Assembly: GCF_000422665.1 (NCBI RefSeq)
Contig: NZ_KE383898.1
Coordinates: forward strand, 274,575 to 338,574
DNA from: Ferrimonas senticii DSM 18821
GTDB taxonomy: Bacteria; Pseudomonadota; Gammaproteobacteria; Enterobacterales; Shewanellaceae
Reading direction: 5' to 3'
Length of the DNA stretch: 64,000 bases
Shown in pieces: positions 16,259 through 25,399 of the stretch. The notes beneath the pieces are model-generated. The model did no database searches. It was not told the DNA's origin and was given only the letters and a program-made list of their open reading frames with translations. Position 1 is the first letter of the stretch. Each line of letters opens with the position of its first letter. Both the position numbers and the translations under genes were made by a program.

Positions 16259-19045
16259 TTAGAAGTCGATCAGTTTCGCTTGGTGTTTGAAGCCAGCCAG
16301 ATCGGTGATCTGTTGTTCACCGCGCAGCGGTGTCATGCTGCTGTGGGAACTGCCGCTGGTATACAGCACTAAGCGATTCGGCGTTTTGCTGCGCATCCGC
16401 TCCATCATAAAACGGATCAGTTCGGCGCGGTCGATCTGCAACACCAATTCGGCAATCCGCAGCCGCTGTTCAAAGCTGTGATCGTCGCTGCCGATCGACA
16501 CCCAAGCGCGCTGTGCAGTGGCTTTAAGAGTGTTATCTCGTTCGCTTATCTGGTTAGCCAATGCGGTTTTCATCGCTTGCCACTGGCTTGCCGATATCTG
16601 CATCAAAGCGTAGCCAAAATCACTGATAAATTGATCAATTGATTCCAACAGTTGCAGTGGCCCAGCCACCGGACTTTGGATATAGAAGATGATTCCCGGA
16701 CAGCGATTCATCGGCACATAGCTGGTGCCAACCATGTAGCCCAGTTGCTGCTTGGTGCGCAGTTCGTGGAAAAAATCCGATGAGATGGCGTGATTCAATA
16801 GGCAAAACAGCGCCATTTTCTGCAGCTCTTTGCTGCGCGACTGGTAGTACACCAAGATGGCGCTATCGGCATGATGACTGTCGATTTCGCGAAATACCGT
16901 GCCGCTGTCGGTCAGGCTTATTAACTGGCGGTCAACCTCTTCCCCTGGCATCCCGACTTCTGCCAGCAAGGTTTCCAAGCGTTTGGCTTGGGCGTCCGCT
17001 TCGGCTCGGGTCCAATCGCCGTACACCATCGCTTCGACGGTAATGTTGGCGTATAGCCGATCCAGATGTTGATGAAGCTCAGCCAAGGTCACACTGGCTA
17101 GCTCATCAGCCATCGCCAGCGGATCGTAGCTACGCTGCTGCAGGGTGGTGGTCAGCGCGCTAAACAGTCGCGATACTGGCCGTGCGTTGCGGCTACCGTT
17201 CCAGTTACGCAGCAGTTGCTGTTTGATGTCGTCAAATCGTACTTGGGTAAAGTTGCGTCGTCGCGCTTGCTCGAGCAGCAGTGCCAACAGCTTTTCTTGG
17301 GCGCCGGTAAAACCGCTTAGGTGCAAGGTGATGCCACCTTGATGCGGGTAGATGTTGTAGCTAAGGCCAGCCACTTCAGCGGGGTAGGTTAGCTCGGTGA
17401 GCGCATCCATCAAAATATTGATGTACAGCCGGGTCATCGCCGCCGCTCGGCAATCAGCGTGGCTAGGAATGCTATCGAGCGCCACAAATAGATGGGCTTT
17501 GGGCACATTAAACTGGTTGTCTTTTTTGTGCCAAAACACCAGTTGTGGGCTTTGGTAGATGATCTGCGGATGCGGGTTATCGCCTTCGGCGGGGCGAGGC
17601 TCAATCAGTTCCGACAGATACTCGTTGGCCTCTGGCAGCGCCAGCCTTGGTTCCTTCGGTTGAGCTAACCATTGGCTGATCCGTTGTTCGCTGATGGCAT
17701 CAATGCGGTAGGGGGTTTGGTACCAGTTGGCCTGCCGATCGGCATCGATTTTTTGCGAAACCACACTGAGACGTAAATTGGCGGTGTTGAACTGCGCCAA
17801 GATGGCATCGATAACCTGATGGTCAATGCCGTCCATGCGGTAGTCACCAAACAGGGTGTCCTCGACATCATAGTGATGCATGTTGACCGCCAGATGGCAG
17901 GCGATATCCAACGGTTTGGCTTGCTCTTGGTAGCGAAACGCGCGTTCAAGCAGCAGTTGCCGTTCGTGGTAGCGCCAGTCGGCGATCCCTTGCTGCTTCA
18001 CCAACTCGATAAACTGCAAAGTCAGGCCGATGATCTTATCGATCTGCGCCAGTCCCTGTTGGGTCAGCTGAAAGCTGATGTTGTAGTCCTTGAAGTTGTA
18101 ACCATTGATGCCACCACCGGCAGACAGTTGCACAATCAGGCCGTCGTCGCGCAGCACTGACATCAAGCTGCCTTGACCTTCATGACCAAGCAGATAGGAG
18201 AGGTAGGTGAGTGGCTTATGGCGATACCACGCATCTAGCGATCCGAGCGGGAAGGTGATGGTCAACTGGCGCGCTTTTTTCAGCGGCACCATGCTGATCT
18301 CGACTCCCAGTTGCTGCTGGGTGTACAGCGGCGCGGTTGGCAGCTGTTTAGCCACCTGATGGTTGGCAATGGTGCTGAAGATATCTGTGACCAACTGCTC
18401 GAGTTCAGCCAGTGGCTGCGGCTGCACCAGTACCAAGGTCATCAAGTTGGCGGAGTAGTGCTTAGCGTGAAAGGCCAGCAGCTCATCGCGGATTGGGCTG
18501 CCTGGGCGATCCGCCAGTGTTTGCTGGTTGCCGACCGAAAAATTGGCAAACGGGTGCGCTGGATTGACGGTCTCTTTGTGAACTTGATAGAAGCGGCGGG
18601 TGTCGTCTTGCAGCTTCATCTTAAATTCGGAGTCGACCGACTGGCGCTCTTTCTCGACAAGGGTTTCATCGAACAGCGGGGCGCTGAAGAATTGGCAAAA
18701 GCGATCCAGCGCTTCGGTAAAAGCGTCCGGTTTGACATCAAAGTAATAGCTGGTGAATTCCGGCCCAGTCCAAGCGTTGTGATTGCCGCCATTTTGGCTA
18801 ATGAACTGTTGGTATTCGCCGGCGTTGGGGTACTTTTCGGTGCCCAGAAACAGCATGTGCTCTAAAAAGTGCGCCATCCCCTCACGATTTTCGGGATCGT
18901 CAAATTGGCCCACTTTTACCGTCATTGCTCCGGCGGCTTTGCTGGCTTCGGGATCTTGCACCAACAGTACCCGTAACTGGTTACTTAAGGTTAAGTAGCG
19001 GTACTGGCGAGGATCATTGGGGCTGATCGTGAGTTGTGGTTGCAT
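16259..19045 (-). CDS. M16 family zinc peptidase (pitrilysin/insulysin type)
   Basis: The 928-residue protein carries the inverted zinc motif HFLEH at residues 59-63 (AHFLEHMLFLGTEKYP). The third zinc ligand lies in the downstream segment VEKERQSVDSEFKMK near 135-150. Two catalytic/inactive half repeats and a middle domain follow the insulysin layout, close to E. coli protease III in length. Unlike E. coli PtrA, no N-terminal signal peptide is visible (it starts MQPQLTISPNDPRQY), so it may act in the cytoplasm on peptides. It lies 37 bases upstream of the GGDEF/EAL sensor on the same strand and may be cotranscribed with it. The catalytic class is certain; the substrate is unknown. Confidence 0.9.
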   Translation of the reverse strand: MQPQLTISPNDPRQYRYLTLSNQLRVLLVQDPEASKAAGAMTVKVGQFDDPENREGMAHFLEHMLFLGTEKYPNAGEYQQFISQNGGNHNAWTGPEFTSYYFDVKPDAFTEALDRFCQFFSAPLFDETLVEKERQSVDSEFKMKLQDDTRRFYQVHKETVNPAHPFANFSVGNQQTLADRPGSPIRDELLAFHAKHYSANLMTLVLVQPQPLAELEQLVTDIFSTIANHQVAKQLPTAPLYTQQQLGVEISMVPLKKARQLTITFPLGSLDAWYRHKPLTYLSYLLGHEGQGSLMSVLRDDGLIVQLSAGGGINGYNFKDYNISFQLTQQGLAQIDKIIGLTLQFIELVKQQGIADWRYHERQLLLERAFRYQEQAKPLDIACHLAVNMHHYDVEDTLFGDYRMDGIDHQVIDAILAQFNTANLRLSVVSQKIDADRQANWYQTPYRIDAISEQRISQWLAQPKEPRLALPEANEYLSELIEPRPAEGDNPHPQIIYQSPQLVFWHKKDNQFNVPKAHLFVALDSIPSHADCRAAAMTRLYINILMDALTELTYPAEVAGLSYNIYPHQGGITLHLSGFTGAQEKLLALLLEQARRRNFTQVRFDDIKQQLLRNWNGSRNARPVSRLFSALTTTLQQRSYDPLAMADELASVTLAELHQHLDRLYANITVEAMVYGDWTRAEADAQAKRLETLLAEVGMPGEEVDRQLISLTDSGTVFREIDSHHADSAILVYYQSRSKELQKMALFCLLNHAISSDFFHELRTKQQLGYMVGTSYVPMNRCPGIIFYIQSPVAGPLQLLESIDQFISDFGYALMQISASQWQAMKTALANQISERDNTLKATAQRAWVSIGSDDHSFEQRLRIAELVLQIDRAELIRFMMERMRSKTPNRLVLYTSGSSHSSMTPLRGEQQITDLAGFKHQAKLIDF

Positions 19046-19391
19046 GGATCCCCCAATTAGGCCGTGTGCAAGGGTGGTTCAACAGGCATCAATGCCGTGG
19101 TTTACGTTTTTGGCGTGATGCAAAGGTGTTTATCTAACACTGATAGAACTTTAGTTTGCGCTGCTGACTGAGCAAGCGCAATCGACTAACGGACGATCTT
19201 GACGATTGCTTACATCGATAGGTTGAAATGCGCGCACTGGGCAATTGTTATCAATAAGCAAATGATATGAGTTGCAACGGTTATCGCCATTGCTGGTGTT
19301 GTGATCACGGTAGGATCACACCAAAGTAGTGCTTTGGTCACATAAGCTTGATTAGTACACTGCCTGATTAAGTGTTTAATTTACCTACGAT
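19046..19391. other. Divergent intergenic region with adjacent inverted repeats
   Basis: No gene is seen in this 346-base gap between the M16 protease (minus) and sixA (plus). Two neighbouring inverted repeats stand out: TGTGATC/GATCACA (19300-19320) and ACCAAAG/CTTTGGT (19320-19338). Just after them a promoter-like pair for sixA may be read (TTGGTC at 19334, 16-base spacer, TACACT at 19356). The first repeat resembles CRP half-sites, but its 11-base spacing between TGTGA and TCACA is wrong for CRP. Confidence 0.4.
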
Positions 19392-19853
19392 ATGCCGATG
19401 AAGCTGTATTTAATGCGCCATGGCGAAGCTGGCTTTGATGCGCCGAGTGATGAACTGCGTGCGTTGACGCCTGTTGGTCAAAGCCAGTGCCAGAGTATGG
19501 CGCAGCAACTCAGTGATGCCTTTGCCGAGGTGGAACTGGTGCTGGTGAGTCCCTACCTGCGGGCTCGTCAAACTTGGGGCGAGATTGCGGATTACTGTCC
19601 CAATGCCAAGGTCATTGAAATAGTGGATGAGCTGGTGCCGGAATCAGATCCGGCTCTGAGCGCTTCAATCATCAAAGCTTATGCCAGCGTGAAGCAGCTC
19701 GATAAGGTGTTGGTGGTGGCACATATGCCACTGCTGGGCTTTTTGCTGAGTGAACTGCTGCCGGGGCAGGAGCCGTTGTTGTTTGCCACCGCCAGCGTTA
19801 CTGAACTGCAACTGGGCCAACAAGCGCAGATCGTTAACCGCTACCTGCCTTAA
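19392..19853 (+). CDS. sixA: Phosphohistidine phosphatase SixA
   Basis: The 153-residue histidine-phosphatase superfamily protein has the RHG active-site motif at the start (LYLMRHGEAG) and the second catalytic His in VVAHMPLLGFL. SixA removes phosphate from histidine phosphotransfer domains such as ArcB, or from the nitrogen PTS. Translation may begin at the ATG at 19392 or, as in most SixA proteins, at the Met two codons later; neither has a strong ribosome site. It converges on smrB, with a shared terminator between them. Size and motifs fit the family; E. coli also has sixA beside fadIJ and smrB. Confidence 0.9.
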   Translation: MPMKLYLMRHGEAGFDAPSDELRALTPVGQSQCQSMAQQLSDAFAEVELVLVSPYLRARQTWGEIADYCPNAKVIEIVDELVPESDPALSASIIKAYASVKQLDKVLVVAHMPLLGFLLSELLPGQEPLLFATASVTELQLGQQAQIVNRYLP

Positions 19854-19865
19854 TCTATCGCCGCT

Positions 19866-19892
19866 AACCGGCGGCTTAGAGCGCCGGTTTTA
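19866..19892. terminator. Convergent terminator between sixA and smrB
   Basis: AACCGGCG and CGCCGGTT form an 8-bp stem with an 8-base loop, followed by TTTT on the plus strand. It overlaps the smrB stop codon. Confidence 0.75.
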
Positions 19893-20417
19893 AAGCTTCG
19901 GCAGCTCGACCTGCGGCAGTTCCACCAAGATCAGCAACGCGCCGTTGCCGCCCCATTCCAGCGGCGCTTGATGAAACCCCTGAACATCGGGGTGCTGGCA
20001 TAGCCACGCGGGGATCTTCTCTTTTAATACCCCACTGCCGATGCCGGTCATCACGCTGGCACAGTGAATGTGCTGACGCTTGCAGGCCTCAATCAGACCA
20101 ATCAATTCGTGGCGCGCCTCGTTGAGGGTGCAGCCGTGCAGATCCAGCACCATATCTGGCACATATTCGCCGCGGCGCAGTTTTTTCAGTTCATAGGCAT
20201 CGACATCATCTCGAACCCAACGCATTGGCCCTTCACTGGCAAACAGCGGTTGGTAGCTATCGGAAAAGTAGTGATCAGCCAGTTTGCGCTGTTGCTTGGC
20301 TCGGGTTTTATCCGGGGTCGGCAGTGGTTTGCGATGAGTTACCTTATCGCTGCGTTGCATCGGTTTTACATCGCCCATCATCTGGCGGAAAAGGTCAATA
20401 TCGTCTGGCGGTGTCAT
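19890..20417 (-). CDS. smrB: Smr-domain endonuclease SmrB (altered loop)
   Basis: The 175-residue protein from the ATG at 20417 has an N-terminal helical region (MTPPDDIDLFRQMMGDVKP) and a C-terminal Smr domain with the conserved DLHG motif (VLDLHGCTLNEARHEL). SmrB cleaves mRNA at collided ribosomes in E. coli. The second Smr motif, usually HG(K/H)G, reads TGIGSGVL here (about residue 132), so the conserved His and basic residue are replaced by Thr and Ile. The rest (PAWLCQHPDVQGFHQAP, GGNGALLILVE) is normal. A much longer open frame continues upstream but is antisense to prmB and is not coding. The start is divergent from prmB, as in E. coli. Confidence 0.9.
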   Translation of the reverse strand: MTPPDDIDLFRQMMGDVKPMQRSDKVTHRKPLPTPDKTRAKQQRKLADHYFSDSYQPLFASEGPMRWVRDDVDAYELKKLRRGEYVPDMVLDLHGCTLNEARHELIGLIEACKRQHIHCASVMTGIGSGVLKEKIPAWLCQHPDVQGFHQAPLEWGGNGALLILVELPQVELPKL

Positions 20418-20573
20418 AGCGGTATCGAGGTGTAATGAGTTGTGGTTGGTGGCCGCCAAGTGGCGACGCTGATCCCTATTGGTAATGGTTATTTTACTGC
20501 CTTTCTGTGGTGATAGGAATTCACCGACGAGGGAGGGTACAATGGCCGCAATCTGCCAGATAGGAATCCAACC

Positions 20574-21506
20574 GTGGAAAAAATCTTTATTGACGAAGCC
20601 GTTAACGAACTGCACACCATCGATGACATGTTGCGCTGGTGTGTCAGCCGTTTTAACGCCGCTGGCGTGTACTTCGGTCACGGTACTGATAACTCTTGGG
20701 ATGAGGCGGTCGCACTGGTAATGAACACCCTGCATCTGCCGCTGGAACTGGGTAATCAGGTGCGTAATGCGCGTCTGACTGCTACTGAAAAGCACCGTAT
20801 TATTGAACTGGCGCTGCGCCGTGTGCGTGAGCGTGTGCCAGTACCATACCTGACTAACTGCGCCTACTTTGCCGGTTACGAATTCTTCGTGGATGAGCGC
20901 GTGCTGGTGCCGCGCAGCCCATTTGCTGAACTGATCAACAACGAATTCAAGCCGTGGATGTACCAAAAAACCGTGCATAACGTGCTGGACTTGTGCACCG
21001 GCTCTGGCTGCATCGCGATCGCCTGTGCCCATCTGTTTGAAGATGCGCAGGTGGATGCGGTCGATATCAGCCCAGAAGCTCTGGAAGTGGCGCAAATTAA
21101 CATTGAACAGCACGGCTTGCTGGATCGGGTTTACCCAATCCAATCCGATGGCTTTAGCGTGTTGAAAGGGCAGAAGTACGATCTGATCGTCTCTAACCCA
21201 CCATACGTCGATGCTGAAGACATCGCCGATATGCCTGAAGAGTTCCACCACGAGCCAGAGCTGGGCCTGGCGTCTGGCAACGACGGTCTGGATCTGACTC
21301 GTCACATCCTGGCGCACGCGGCGGATCATTTGACCGACGACGGCGTGCTGTTTGTCGAAGTGGGCAACTCTTGGGTGGCGCTGCAACAGCAGTTCCCAGA
21401 AGTGCCGTTTACTTGGCTGGAGTTCGAGTTCGGTGGCGACGGTGTATTTACCCTGACCCGCGATCAACTGGTGGCCGCCGAAGCGCTGTTCGCCCCATAC
21501 AAGTAA
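20574..21506 (+). CDS. prmB: Ribosomal protein uL3 glutamine methyltransferase PrmB
   Basis: The 310-residue SAM-dependent methyltransferase modifies a glutamine of ribosomal protein L3. The substrate-binding motif [14 protein letters not shown] lies near residue 207, and the SAM-binding glycine motif is [16 protein letters not shown] near 135-150. The start codon is GTG at 20574, chosen because it gives the family N-terminus [19 protein letters not shown]. The gene lies 35 bases upstream of aroC and both probably share a transcript, as in E. coli prmB-aroC. Codon use looks more biased to C-ending codons than in the neighbouring smrB, in line with good expression. Confidence 0.96.
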   Translation: MEKIFIDEAVNELHTIDDMLRWCVSRFNAAGVYFGHGTDNSWDEAVALVMNTLHLPLELGNQVRNARLTATEKHRIIELALRRVRERVPVPYLTNCAYFAGYEFFVDERVLVPRSPFAELINNEFKPWMYQKTVHNVLDLCTGSGCIAIACAHLFEDAQVDAVDISPEALEVAQINIEQHGLLDRVYPIQSDGFSVLKGQKYDLIVSNPPYVDAEDIADMPEEFHHEPELGLASGNDGLDLTRHILAHAADHLTDDGVLFVEVGNSWVALQQQFPEVPFTWLEFEFGGDGVFTLTRDQLVAAEALFAPYK

Positions 21507-21541
21507 TCAGATAAAGTACGACAGTAGGAGATCCCCACGCC

Positions 21542-22639
21542 ATGGCAGGCAATAGCATCGGCACCCTTTTTCGAGTCACCAGTTTTGGTGAAAGTCATGG
21601 TGTGGCCATCGGCGCCATTGTTGACGGCTGCCCGCCGGGATTGGCGCTCAGCGAAGCGGATCTGCAGGGGGATCTCGACCGTCGTCGCCCGGGTACCTCG
21701 CGCTTTACCACCGCTCGCCGCGAACCGGATCAGGTGAAAATCCTCTCTGGGGTGTTTGAAGGCAAGACCACCGGTACCAGCATCGGTTTGTTGATTGAAA
21801 ACACCGATCAGCGCAGCCGCGATTATTCTGACATTGCCGAGGTGTTTCGCCCCGGTCATGCCGATTACAGTTACCACCATAAGTACGGCATTCGTGACTA
21901 CCGTGGTGGTGGCCGCAGCAGCGCTCGGGAGACCGCCATGCGGGTCGCCGCTGGCGCCATTGCCAAGAAGTTCTTACAACAACGCTTTGGCATTGAAGTG
22001 CGCGCTTGCATTGATCAGCTTGGGCCGATTAAAGCCGAGGGTTTTGATTGGCAGCAGGTTAACGACAACCCGTTTTTCTTTGCCGACAGCGCCAAGCTCG
22101 ATCAACTCGATGCTTTTATGCGTGATCTAAAGAAGCAGGGCGATTCGGTCGGTGCCAAAGTCTATGTTGAGGCGCTGAATGTGCCGGTTGGCCTCGGTGA
22201 GCCGGTGTTTGATCGCCTCGATGCCGATTTAGCCCATGCGCTGATGGGGATCAACGCCGCTAAGGCGGTGGCGATTGGTGATGGTTTTGAGGTGGTGACG
22301 CAGCAGGGCAGTCAGCATCGGGATGAATTACACCCCGATGGCTTTGCCAGCAACCACGCCGGTGGCGTGCTCGGTGGTATCAGCTCCGGCCAGCCCATTA
22401 CCGCCAGTGTCGCCTTTAAGCCGACCTCGTCGATTACCGTCCCAGGGCAAAGCATCAATACCCGTGGCGAGGCCATCGAGATGATCACTAAGGGACGGCA
22501 CGACCCTTGTGTCGGCATTCGTGCGGTGCCGATAGTGGAGGCGATGGTGGCGATTGTGCTGATGGATCATCTGTTGATGCATCGAGGACAAAATGCCGAG
22601 GTCGCGGTCGCGACACCTGTTTTAGGGATGAAAGCGTAA
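21542..22639 (+). CDS. aroC: Chorismate synthase AroC
   Basis: The 365-residue enzyme converts 5-enolpyruvylshikimate-3-phosphate to chorismate with reduced FMN, the last step of the shikimate pathway. Family signatures are intact: [18 protein letters not shown] near the N-terminus, [27 protein letters not shown] segment at about 104-126, and the C-terminal [18 protein letters not shown]. The ribosome site TAGGAGAT precedes the ATG. The stop codon abuts the next gene with no gap. A terminator-like hairpin lies 18 bases past the stop, inside that gene. Confidence 0.97.
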   Translation: MAGNSIGTLFRVTSFGESHGVAIGAIVDGCPPGLALSEADLQGDLDRRRPGTSRFTTARREPDQVKILSGVFEGKTTGTSIGLLIENTDQRSRDYSDIAEVFRPGHADYSYHHKYGIRDYRGGGRSSARETAMRVAAGAIAKKFLQQRFGIEVRACIDQLGPIKAEGFDWQQVNDNPFFFADSAKLDQLDAFMRDLKKQGDSVGAKVYVEALNVPVGLGEPVFDRLDADLAHALMGINAAKAVAIGDGFEVVTQQGSQHRDELHPDGFASNHAGGVLGGISSGQPITASVAFKPTSSITVPGQSINTRGEAIEMITKGRHDPCVGIRAVPIVEAMVAIVLMDHLLMHRGQNAEVAVATPVLGMKA

Positions 22640-23800
22640 TTGATTCAAGCAGTATTAGGCCGCCAGCGCAGTGCGTTGGCGGCCTGTTATTTTTTCTACT
22701 TTGCCGTTCTTGGCTTGTTGGTCCCCTACCTTGGGGTGTTTCTTACTGATCTCGGGTTTGACGCGCTGGCGATTGGCCAGTTGATGGCGATTTTGTTCGC
22801 GACCCGAATTATCGCGCCGAATCTGTGGGCTTACTTGGCGGATCGCTTTGGTCATCGGGTTCGCTTTGTCCAGATTGGGGCGTTAATGGCGCTGCTGCTG
22901 TTTGCCTTTACCTTAGAAGTGACCAGCTTTGAACAGATGGCACTGGTGTTGTTTGGCTACACCTTTTGCTGGAACGGTATTTTACCGCAGCTTGAGGTGG
23001 TGACCCTGCGCAGTCTGGGCAAAGACAGCCACCTTTACAGTGTCCTGCGCAGCTTCGGCAGTCTCGGTTTTATTGCCTTGGTGCTTGGTGCCGGTTGGTG
23101 GTTTGAAAGTCATGGTAACAGCGCGCTACCGTGGTTTGGCGTCAGCCTATTTGCGCTGTTGACCTTTGCCAGTATCTGGCTGCGCGAGCCGGATGTGGAC
23201 AAACCTTTGCAAGCGCCATCCAGTGACTTTTTTCGCACTTTAACCTCGAAGCCGGTGCTGCTGTTCTTATTGGCCTGCGCGCTGATCCAAGCCAGTCACA
23301 GCCCTTATTACACTTTCTTTGTGCTGTACCTGCGTCAGCTTGGGATAGGTGAGAGCGTGGCGGGGATGATGATCTCTGCCGGGGTGGTTGCGGAAATTGT
23401 GGTGTTTGCGTTGATGCCCAAGCTGATAACCCGCTTTGGCATCGCCAAATTGATGGTGTTTACCGCCATTATCACCGCCATGCGTTGGGGCTTGACGGTG
23501 TTGGTTGGGGCCAATGAATTGCTACAACTGGGCGTACAACTGCTGCATGGCATCAGCTTTGGGCTTGGCCATGGCTGCGCCATTCAATACGTCTATCGTC
23601 AGTTTTCCCCCGAGGATCAAGGCAAAGCGCAGGCCTTTTATGCCAGCATCGCTTTTGGTCTTGGTGGTGCTAGCGGCGCTTGGCTGGCCGGCATCAGTTG
23701 GCAGCACAGCCCGACATTCACCTGGTGGGGGGCGGCCATTGCCGCATCTCTGGCGGCATTGATGTTGGCGGCGTTTAGCCGTTGTAGGGCGGCAAGTTAG
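22640..23800 (+). CDS. MFS transporter, HcaT/phenylpropionate permease-like
   Basis: The 386-residue protein has about 12 hydrophobic segments of the major facilitator fold and opens with FFYFAVLGLLVPYLGVFL. The short loop with LADRFGHR after the second helix is the MFS loop 2-3 motif. It resembles the HcaT (PPP) subfamily, but the substrate cannot be read from sequence. The proposed start is a TTG at 22640, directly after the aroC stop; a second TTG at 22676 would shorten it by 12 residues. The first 15 codons coincide with a strong intrinsic-terminator-like hairpin (22657-22695), which is unusual and makes the exact start and the transcription unit uncertain. Confidence 0.82.
   Translation: MIQAVLGRQRSALAACYFFYFAVLGLLVPYLGVFLTDLGFDALAIGQLMAILFATRIIAPNLWAYLADRFGHRVRFVQIGALMALLLFAFTLEVTSFEQMALVLFGYTFCWNGILPQLEVVTLRSLGKDSHLYSVLRSFGSLGFIALVLGAGWWFESHGNSALPWFGVSLFALLTFASIWLREPDVDKPLQAPSSDFFRTLTSKPVLLFLLACALIQASHSPYYTFFVLYLRQLGIGESVAGMMISAGVVAEIVVFALMPKLITRFGIAKLMVFTAIITAMRWGLTVLVGANELLQLGVQLLHGISFGLGHGCAIQYVYRQFSPEDQGKAQAFYASIAFGLGGASGAWLAGISWQHSPTFTWWGAAIAASLAALMLAAFSRCRAAS
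22657..22695 (+). terminator. Terminator-like hairpin overlapping the MFS 5' end
   Basis: AGGCCGCCA and TGGCGGCCT form a 9-bp stem that can extend through CGC/GCG, followed by a T-rich stretch (TTATTTTTT). It lies 18 bases after the aroC stop codon, so it may terminate aroC transcripts or attenuate the MFS gene. Confidence 0.6.
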
Positions 23801-23817
23801 TTACATAAGGAATAGGG

Positions 23818-24960
23818 ATGTTTCGATTAGGGATAATCATCAATCCACTGGCGGGGCTGGGTGGCAGTGTTGCCCTTAAAGGCTCCGATGGCGTGGCGGC
23901 GGAGGCCATCGCCCGTGGCGCCACCCCGCAAGCCTCGCAGCGAATGGCAACCGCGTTAAATAAGCTGCTGCCGTTACAAGCGCAGCTCAAGATCTACTGC
24001 GCCGGTGGCGAGATGGGCGAGACATTGCTGCAGCAATTGGGTTTTGCTTATCAGGTGGTGTCTCAGCCCAGCGCCAATGACGCTCAAGCTAACGCCATTC
24101 AAACGGGTACTACCCAAGCTGAAGATACTCAAGCGGCGGCGCAGGCGATGGCGGCCGTCGGCGTTGATCTGATCCTGTTTGCTGGCGGTGATGGCACCGC
24201 TCGCGATCTGTTTAGTGCCGTTGGCGACAAACAGCCGGTGCTGGGGGTGCCCGCTGGGGTGAAAATTCACTCAGGGGTGTACGCCATTACCCCAGACGCC
24301 GCAGGGGAAGTCGCGGCGCAGATGATCCGCGGTGAGTTAGTGAGTGTCACCGATGCTGAGGTGCGCGATATCGATGAGCAGGCGTTTCGCGCCGGCCAAG
24401 TGCGTGCCCGTTACTTTGGTGAGATGACGGTGCCAGAATCGCTGCGCTATATGCAGGCGGTTAAGCAGGGCGGTCGCGAAAGCCAAGAACTGGTGCTGGC
24501 CGACATCGCCGCTGAGGTGATCGAACAGATGGAGCCGGAGTGGCAATACATCATTGGATCTGGCTCGACGGTAGCGGCGGTGATGGCGGAGCTTGGGCTC
24601 GACAATACCTTGCTTGGGGTTGACCTAATTCAAGCTGGTCAGCTTATCGGTCAAGACTTCACGGCGGCGCAACTGTTAGAGGCTTGCCGCGATAAACCGA
24701 CCAAGCTACTGGTGACCTTAATTGGCGGCCAAGGCCACCTATTTGGCCGCGGTAATCAGCAGCTCAGCCCACCATTGTTGCGGTTACTTGGGCGTGACAA
24801 CATTCAGGTGATCGCCACCAAAACCAAACTGGAAGCGCTGCAGGGCAGGCCAATGTTGGCCGATACCGGCGACAGCCAACTGGATAGCGAACTGTCCGGT
24901 TATTATCGAATTATTACCGGTTACCGTGACGCGGTACTGTACCCGTTAGCCAACAGCTAG
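23818..24960 (+). CDS. ATP-NAD kinase family protein (COG3199 type)
   Basis: The 380-residue protein begins FRLGIIINPLAGLGGSVALKG, the start typical of ATP-NAD kinase-like proteins with an N-terminal domain. It has the GGDGT motif (LFAGGDGTARDLFSAVG, about residues 120-135) that forms the nucleotide site of the NAD kinase/diacylglycerol kinase superfamily, then the glycine-rich GVPAGVKIHSGVYA. The housekeeping NAD kinase is a different, shorter protein, so substrate specificity remains uncertain. It lies 17 bases after the MFS gene and 33 bases before yfcL, likely in one transcript. Confidence 0.85.
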   Translation: MFRLGIIINPLAGLGGSVALKGSDGVAAEAIARGATPQASQRMATALNKLLPLQAQLKIYCAGGEMGETLLQQLGFAYQVVSQPSANDAQANAIQTGTTQAEDTQAAAQAMAAVGVDLILFAGGDGTARDLFSAVGDKQPVLGVPAGVKIHSGVYAITPDAAGEVAAQMIRGELVSVTDAEVRDIDEQAFRAGQVRARYFGEMTVPESLRYMQAVKQGGRESQELVLADIAAEVIEQMEPEWQYIIGSGSTVAAVMAELGLDNTLLGVDLIQAGQLIGQDFTAAQLLEACRDKPTKLLVTLIGGQGHLFGRGNQQLSPPLLRLLGRDNIQVIATKTKLEALQGRPMLADTGDSQLDSELSGYYRIITGYRDAVLYPLANS

Positions 24961-24993
24961 CGAATACTTAAGGATGACGTAGGAGTACTCAAG

Positions 24994-25263
24994 ATGATTG
25001 AGCGTTGGGAGCAGATCTGCCAACAGTGGATTGACCACAATTTAGAGCACGGCAGCGACGATGAGGTGTTCTCCAGCGGCTATCTGCAAGGTCACTTTGC
25101 GGTGGTGTTGTCGAAGTTGGAAGCGCAGAGTGAGCCGGAACTGGCGAACTTAACCGAATTGATGTCGGAATCGTTAAGCCAAGCTCGTAGCGAATTGGCA
25201 CCGGAAGACATGGTATTAGTGCAGAACGCTTGGCAGCAGCTGCACAGTCAGTTGGCGGCGTAA
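24994..25263 (+). CDS. yfcL: YfcL family protein
   Basis: This 89-residue acidic protein (MIERWEQICQQWIDHNLEHG) matches the YfcL family, a small helical protein of unknown function found next to mnmC in E. coli and many gammaproteobacteria. Here it also sits next to mnmC, in the opposite orientation. A ribosome site (TAGGAGT) precedes the ATG. It is all predicted helix with no signal peptide or membrane segment. A terminator follows 20 bases after the stop. Confidence 0.85.
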   Translation: MIERWEQICQQWIDHNLEHGSDDEVFSSGYLQGHFAVVLSKLEAQSEPELANLTELMSESLSQARSELAPEDMVLVQNAWQQLHSQLAA

Positions 25264-25282
25264 ACACGGCCAATCGATTCAG

Positions 25283-25316
25283 AAGAGCCCGAAGTATCAT
25301 CCTCGGGCTTTTGCGT
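25283..25316 (+). terminator. Intrinsic terminator after yfcL
   Basis: AGCCCGA and TCGGGCT form a 7-bp stem with a 10-base loop, followed by TTTTGCGTTTT. It closes the aroC-yfcL direction. Confidence 0.75.
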
Positions 25317-25399
25317 TTTGGCGGTCGACTTTGATAGCCGCATGGCTTATGCCAGTCTGCATAATCATCTGTTCTATCCAGCTTTCCCAGTAAACTCTC

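Noticed and set aside
19236..19285. Fur-box-like A/T pattern upstream of sixA
   Set aside because: Only short pieces (TATCA and TGATA) match, and the spacing is wrong for the 19-base Fur consensus.
20418..21467. Upstream extension of the smrB frame to 525 codons
   Set aside because: It runs antisense through the whole of prmB; the Smr family length ends at the ATG at 20417.
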